This document shows positions 59,975-64,000 of a DNA stretch of 64,000 nucleotides, piece after piece. A program made the position numbers and the translations under genes. The DNA is from Hyphomicrobium_B sp001006785 (GTDB lineage Bacteria; Pseudomonadota; Alphaproteobacteria; Rhizobiales; Hyphomicrobiaceae), in NCBI RefSeq assembly GCF_001006785.1, contig NZ_CDHO01000003.1:1612001-1676000 (forward strand). Reading direction: 5' to 3'. The notes below the pieces were generated by a model, which saw nothing but the letters and a program-made list of their open reading frames with translations, did no database searches and was not told where the DNA came from. Numbering within the stretch: position 1 is the stretch's first letter; each line of letters starts with the position of its first letter.

Positions 59975-61978
59975 TCACACCCTCTGTTTCTCGAGAAACG
60001 GCTGGATCGCTCCGAGCGTTTTGTCGAGTGCGCCTTTCATGGAATCGAGCGAGCGCTGGGCGCTCGAGCGCATGGACGCCGCAGCCTGCCGGTCGGTATG
60101 AAGCCGGGTGACGTGGCGCGCGATGTCGTCGGACGATCGGACCTCGACGGCGCCGCCGTCGCGGATGAGGCTGCGATACGCATCCTTGAAATTGTGCGTG
60201 TAGGGACCAGTCAGCACGCACGCATCGAGACGGATGGCTTCGATCGGGTTCTGTCCGCCGTGTTTGACGAGCGAACCGCCGACCAGCGCCACGTCGGAGA
60301 TCGCGTAAAATGTTCCGAGTTCGCCGATCGTGTCGGCGATATAGATTTCTGTTTCCGGAAGAACATCCGCCGAGCGGCTGCGCAGTTGCGTCTTGAGTCC
60401 GAGGCCGCCGAGCGACGCCGCGAGATTTGTCCCGCGCTCGGGATGACGCGGCACGATGATCGTCAGCAGCCCTTCGATGTCGGCGCGCATCAGCGAATGC
60501 GCAGCCGCGATAATCGTGTCTTCGCCGGGATGCGTGCTGGCGGCAAGGAAGACCGGCCGCTGGCCGATCGACGCGCGCAACGCTGCTTCCATTGAGGCGT
60601 CGACATGTGGCGGCGGCGAGTCGATCTTGAGGTTGCCCGCCGTGATGACGTGCGGCGCGCCAAGACGCTTGATCGCGCGTTCGATGAGTTCGTTCTGGGT
60701 GAGAATGGCCGCAAAGCGCGAGAACAGCGGTCGCCCCACGCGCGCGAAACGCCGCCAGCGACTGATGCTTCGTGGCGACATGCGCGCGTTGACGAGCACG
60801 AGCGGAATGTCCCGGTTTGCCGTTCCAAGCACGAGGTTGGGCCAGATGTCGGACTCGGTGAAGATCGCGATCGTCGGCTTCCAGTGATCGAGGAAGCGGG
60901 CGACATACTGCGGCACGTCGAGCGGCACGTATTGATGAATTGCGCGCTCAGGAAGACGGCGCGCAGCGATTTCCGCCGACGTCGTCGTCCCGGTCGTCAG
61001 CAGAACTTGAACACGCGGATTGTCCGAAAGGATGCGCTCGATGAGCGGCATCACGGCATTCATCTCGCCAACGCTCGCCGCGTGCACCCAGACGACATCG
61101 CCCTCCGGCCGCGGCCGTCCCGCGAAACCGAGCCGCTCGCCACGACGCGGCGCGTCTTCCTTGCCCTGTCGTCCGCGTATGTTGAGCAACATCGGCACGG
61201 CGGGCCGGAGCAGGGACGTGCCTGCGCGATAAATATTGAGCACCGGCCCCGGTGCCGGAGGTGAGGCGGCGGCGAGAACTTCGAGCGGCGTTGCGCGATT
61301 GATATCGCCGCCAGCAAGCTCATACGCTCTGATGGTCGCCGCATTGAGCGATGTTTCGAGTTCGAGCCGCTTGGATTCGAGCACATCAGCATCGGCGTCG
61401 GCGGGAACCTTGATCGGATCGCCTGCGACGAACGCCAGCCGCGAGTACGGCAGATTGAACGTCAATCGGCTCCACGTATCGAAGGACGCGAAATGTTTCG
61501 ACGCGACCGCCACGGGAACGATGGGCCGTCCCGACATCCGGCCGATGGCGATAATCCCGCCGCCTGCGACGCGCGCTGGGCCGGGCGGAATGTCGGCCGT
61601 CATGACCAACGAATAATCGTCAGCAAGCGCATTGAGAGACGCGCGCAACGCTGAGGCGCCGCCCCGGTCGCGCCGCCGCGTACCGGCTCCCGCCCCGCGA
61701 ATCAGTTCGACATCGAGCGCGCGCATCGCTTCGCCGATGAGTTCGGCGTCGCCATGTTTTGCGACCATCGCGGCGACTTTGACATTCTCGGGCCGAAAGC
61801 CCGCGACCATCATGAACTGGCCGTGCCAGCAGGCGACAACGCAGGGATGGACGTCCGCGAGTCTCTCCAGAAGGTCTTCCGGCTCGTAGGTTCGCTTGGA
61901 TGTCCGCTGCACGAGCTGGATGAATCTGGCGAGTGTGCTTCCGCCAAGTCGCACAATCGTCTTCTTCGTCTCGGCCAT
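59975..61978 (-). CDS. waaA: Fusion: DUF374 lysophospholipid acyltransferase-like domain + Kdo transferase WaaA
   Basis: 667 residues in one frame. Residues 1 to about 235 form a DUF374 domain (CWHGQFMMVAGF at 50-60; TADIPPGPARVAGGGI in the place of the usual DGPRGP loop), related to late acyltransferases. Residues about 245-667 are a complete WaaA (KdtA): VWVHAASVGEMNA with catalytic Glu305, and GGSLVKHGGQNPIEA near the end. WaaA adds Kdo to lipid IVA at the inner membrane. In related bacteria the two proteins are usually separate neighbouring genes. lpxK follows directly, so three lipid A steps are linked in one operon. Confidence 0.92.
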   Translation of the reverse strand: MAETKKTIVRLGGSTLARFIQLVQRTSKRTYEPEDLLERLADVHPCVVACWHGQFMMVAGFRPENVKVAAMVAKHGDAELIGEAMRALDVELIRGAGAGTRRRDRGGASALRASLNALADDYSLVMTADIPPGPARVAGGGIIAIGRMSGRPIVPVAVASKHFASFDTWSRLTFNLPYSRLAFVAGDPIKVPADADADVLESKRLELETSLNAATIRAYELAGGDINRATPLEVLAAASPPAPGPVLNIYRAGTSLLRPAVPMLLNIRGRQGKEDAPRRGERLGFAGRPRPEGDVVWVHAASVGEMNAVMPLIERILSDNPRVQVLLTTGTTTSAEIAARRLPERAIHQYVPLDVPQYVARFLDHWKPTIAIFTESDIWPNLVLGTANRDIPLVLVNARMSPRSISRWRRFARVGRPLFSRFAAILTQNELIERAIKRLGAPHVITAGNLKIDSPPPHVDASMEAALRASIGQRPVFLAASTHPGEDTIIAAAHSLMRADIEGLLTIIVPRHPERGTNLAASLGGLGLKTQLRSRSADVLPETEIYIADTIGELGTFYAISDVALVGGSLVKHGGQNPIEAIRLDACVLTGPYTHNFKDAYRSLIRDGGAVEVRSSDDIARHVTRLHTDRQAAASMRSSAQRSLDSMKGALDKTLGAIQPFLEKQRV

Positions 61979-62180
61979 GCGGCGCGGCTGCCCCTTGCAA
62001 ATGTGCGGCGAAAGCTCTTCAAGCCGGTAGCCGTTGATCCCCTTGCGGGTCGTAGCTATAGCGAATAACTAGCAAGTTCAATCGAGAACGGTTTCGGCCT
62101 TCAGTGAACCAACAAATACATGGACTCTTTCGCGGGAGCATGCATCCGGTGCTGAAAATCGGTCATTCCTCCGCGTCCTG

Positions 62181-62918
62181 ATGGCGAGCCTTCTCAAACG
62201 TGTCAAACGCCGTCTGCGGCGGCAAAGCGGTGCACTGCTTGAAAGTGCGACCACCGCCCCCCCGGGCTGGCTGCACTCCAAATTCGCCCCCGCATTATGC
62301 TACGCCGAAATGCTGTTCGTCGATTACGGAATTGCTCGAATAGCTTATAATAATCGGCACCGCATCTCGAATGACGTTTGGCGCTCTGCGCAGCCCGCGC
62401 CACATCACGTCGGCTGGCTCGCACGCCGTGGCGTCAAAACGATCATCAATTTACGCGGCGAGCAATCCTTCGGAACGCGCTGGCTCGAGCAGCAGGCGTG
62501 CGCCCGACACGGGATCACCCTCGTCGATCTCGCGTTGAAATCCCGCGCTCCGCCGACGACGGCAGACTTGCGAGCCATGCGCGACGTTCTGAAAAACGTC
62601 GAATACCCGATCCTTCTCCACTGCAAGTCGGGAGCCGATCGCGCCGGCATCATGAGCGTGATCGTCCGGCATGAGCGCGATGGGCTGCCCATCGAGGAAG
62701 CCAAGAAGCAGCTGTCGTTGCGCTATGGTCATATCCGCAGCGCCGATACAGGCGTGCTCGATGCCGTGTTTGAGCGCTATCTCGCTGACCGGGCAAAGAC
62801 CGGAATCGAATTCTGGGATTGGGTCGAAACCGTTTACGATCCGGAAGAGCTTCGCCGCTCATTCAAGGCGCGAGGCTGGGCCAACAGATTGACTGACGGC
62901 CTTCTGCACCGCGAGTAG
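62181..62918 (+). CDS. Tyrosine/dual-specificity phosphatase-like protein
   Basis: 245 residues. The PTP signature HCKSGADRAG (Cys148-x5-Arg154) is complete and the general acid region lies before it. The N-terminal 60 residues are basic, with a hydrophobic patch (about 35-55), which may be a membrane-linked stretch. The fold resembles DSP-type phosphatases found with exopolysaccharide or lipid genes. It sits divergent from the waaA fusion; its function in lipopolysaccharide synthesis is only an inference from position. Confidence 0.85.
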   Translation: MASLLKRVKRRLRRQSGALLESATTAPPGWLHSKFAPALCYAEMLFVDYGIARIAYNNRHRISNDVWRSAQPAPHHVGWLARRGVKTIINLRGEQSFGTRWLEQQACARHGITLVDLALKSRAPPTTADLRAMRDVLKNVEYPILLHCKSGADRAGIMSVIVRHERDGLPIEEAKKQLSLRYGHIRSADTGVLDAVFERYLADRAKTGIEFWDWVETVYDPEELRRSFKARGWANRLTDGLLHRE

Positions 62919-62945
62919 CAGCGCCGCGCTCTGAAACCAACGTTG

Positions 62946-63224
62946 CTACGACGGCGGGAGCGCCGACTGCAGACCGGCTAGACCTTTCGGCTCGAGCAGC
63001 CGATGCAGGTGCACGATGAAGTAACGCATCATCGCATTGTCGACGGAACGCTGCGCGGCGCCCTTCCAGGCAACGTACGCTGATTGATAGTCCGGGAAGA
63101 TGCCGACGATATCGAGCGTGGACAGATCATGGAACTCGTGACTGTCGAGTGTCTTGAGCTCGCCGCCGAAAACAAGGTGCAGAAGCTGCGGCTGCTTATC
63201 CGGAGAATGTGCGCGCTGGGTCAT
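62946..63224 (-). CDS. DUF4170 domain protein (92 aa)
   Basis: The sequence LLHLVFGGELKTL (about 14-26), then GIFPDYQSAYVAWKGAAQRSVD and MMRYFIVHLHRLLEP are the DUF4170 pattern. Function unknown; the family is often encoded near waaA and lpxK in Hyphomicrobiales, matching this place. It ends 27 bp from the convergent phosphatase stop. Confidence 0.88.
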   Translation of the reverse strand: MTQRAHSPDKQPQLLHLVFGGELKTLDSHEFHDLSTLDIVGIFPDYQSAYVAWKGAAQRSVDNAMMRYFIVHLHRLLEPKGLAGLQSALPPS

Positions 63225-63425
63225 GGGCGAACGAGAGATCCTGAAAGGCGAAAAGCTGAAATTCGCAAAAAGCGCAAGCGGCGTGCGGCGTCAATCGCGC
63301 CGTAAGGATTTGAGACGCCGGGAAGCTGATTTTTAGGTCTGCGTTAAACGTATCGGAACGCAATTCTGCTAGAAAACATGAAAATAGCCGGGAACACCGG
63401 CCGCTCGAAAAGACGACAGTGAGGC

Positions 63426-63466
63426 ACAACGGCGCGGCGCGAAGGGAAGCCCTTTCGCGCCGTTGT
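63426..63466 (-). terminator. Hairpin after ubiA, possible terminator
   Basis: Perfect 11-base arms ACAACGGCGCG (63426-63436) and CGCGCCGTTGT (63456-63466). It lies 31 bp after the ubiA stop on the minus strand; the following T-run is weak (CTTTTC further away). Confidence 0.5.
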
Positions 63467-63496
63467 CGTGTCTGGCACGCGCGCCGCCAGCCAGGC

Positions 63497-64000
63497 TCAG
63501 CTCAGCCCGGCGAACCACGACAGCGACATGTCGGCGAGGAGGCCGAGGAATACCGCGATCCCGACGTCGCGATTGGATTTGAACCGCCTGAGGCAGTTCG
63601 CGGGATCATCGATATCGAGCGTCGCGACCTGCCACGACATCTGTAGAAAGACGAGCGTCACGGAAAGAAAGAAGACAAGGTGAGCGCCGGCCAGCGCACC
63701 GGCGGTCAGCCACAGAATTCCCGCAAGGCCGTAAAACGCGCCGACATACGAGACCGTGTTGTCTCCGAAATGCAGCGCCGTCGATCCAAGCCCGAGCAGC
63801 GCGTCGTCTTCTTTGTCCTGATGCGCGTAGATCGTGTCGTAGCCGACGGTCCAGAGCACGCATCCGGCGTAGAGCGCGACAGCGGGCCAATCGAGCGAGC
63901 CTTTCTCGGCTGCCCAGCCGACAAGCGCACCCCAGTTGAACGCAAGCCCGAGAACAATCTGCGGATAGGACGTCACGCGCTTGGCGAAAGGATAAACTGC
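63497..64000 (-). CDS. ubiA: 4-hydroxybenzoate polyprenyltransferase UbiA, C-terminal part (cut by window edge)
   Basis: 168 codons of the C-terminal part are visible, and the reading continues beyond the window; the frame enters at AVYPFAKR. Visible membrane segments: IVLGLAFNWGALVGW, LYAGCVLWTVGYDTIYAHQDKEDD in parts (with the second Asp-rich motif YDTIYAHQDKEDD), and three more helices. It attaches the polyprenyl tail to 4-hydroxybenzoate in ubiquinone synthesis. Confidence 0.9.
   Translation of the reverse strand, partial: AVYPFAKRVTSYPQIVLGLAFNWGALVGWAAEKGSLDWPAVALYAGCVLWTVGYDTIYAHQDKEDDALLGLGSTALHFGDNTVSYVGAFYGLAGILWLTAGALAGAHLVFFLSVTLVFLQMSWQVATLDIDDPANCLRRFKSNRDVGIAVFLGLLADMSLSWFAGLS

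Noticed and set aside
1..64000. tRNA, rRNA or CRISPR sequences
   Set aside because: I looked for TTCGAATC/TTCAAATC-like tRNA arms, rRNA stretches and regular direct repeats and saw none. A tRNA scan would be needed to exclude a degenerate case.

Overview
The window looks like ordinary chromosome of a GC-rich alphaproteobacterium of the order Hyphomicrobiales, possibly Hyphomicrobiaceae. The evidence is the set of lineage-typical genes (GapR, TrcR, DUF1244, DUF2093, DUF4170, the tiny aa3-oxidase subunit IV beside pntA, a class II glycerate kinase, OxyR-type LysR) and alphaproteobacterial gene orders such as ribF-ileS-lspA-lipoprotein-M16-M16 and DUF2093-lpxK-waaA. I see no prophage, insertion sequence, CRISPR array, rRNA or tRNA. 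About sixty genes are supported. A glycerate kinase and an UbiA-type prenyltransferase are cut by the window edges.

Layout: 1-4.8 kb holds glycerate kinase, DUF1244, gapR, oxyR and a secreted M15-like (DUF882) protein. 5-9 kb holds a secreted L,D-transpeptidase and a sigma-54 response regulator, both on the minus strand. 9.2-13.2 kb holds oligoendopeptidase F and the Kup potassium transporter. 13.3-17.3 kb holds a small oxidase subunit and the split transhydrogenase operon pntAA-pntAB-(unknown secreted protein)-pntB. 17.4-19.7 kb has a permuted papain-fold hydrolase and an alpha/beta hydrolase. 19.7-21.9 kb has rpsU with a Gly/Ser tail and purEK. 22.4-25.4 kb carries an ATP-dependent DNA ligase with its partner exonuclease. 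25.4-30.3 kb is accessory: a divergent DUF465 pair, ArsR plus SRPBCC, a catalase-like peroxidase, the zinc chaperone ZigA behind a Zur-like site, and a zinc-ribbon protein. 30.3-35.2 kb has an acyl-CoA ligase, an HTH regulator with a SulP transporter, and trcR. 35.4-48.2 kb has MaoC, ribF, ileS, lspA, a lipoprotein, two M16 proteins, pgi and mutL. 48.4-49.4 kb holds bfr and bfd, with an Irr-like box before bfr. 49.7-58.6 kb has a sugar transporter, DUF2239, two lipid/ester hydrolases, rsmD-rluB, tadA, purD and xseA. 58.6-63.2 kb is a lipid A/Kdo block: DUF2093, lpxK, a DUF374-WaaA fusion, a phosphatase and DUF4170.

The least expected things are structural. (1) The DUF374 acyltransferase-like domain and the Kdo transferase are one 667-residue polypeptide. 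(2) Palindromic repeat sequences appear to sit in frame inside two essential-type genes: a nested palindrome in ileS and a CCCCTCCCC-type element in a long extra linker of the DNA ligase; relatives of the latter lie in several intergenic gaps. (3) An uncharacterised exported protein is translationally coupled inside the pnt operon. (4) Several promoter regions carry clean inverted repeats, including an OxyR half-site before oxyR, a Zur-like box before zigA, an Irr-like box before bfr, and a TTACCCGGGTAA operator plus ribosome-site hairpin before the DUF2239 gene. I did not find a clear new defence or mobile system.
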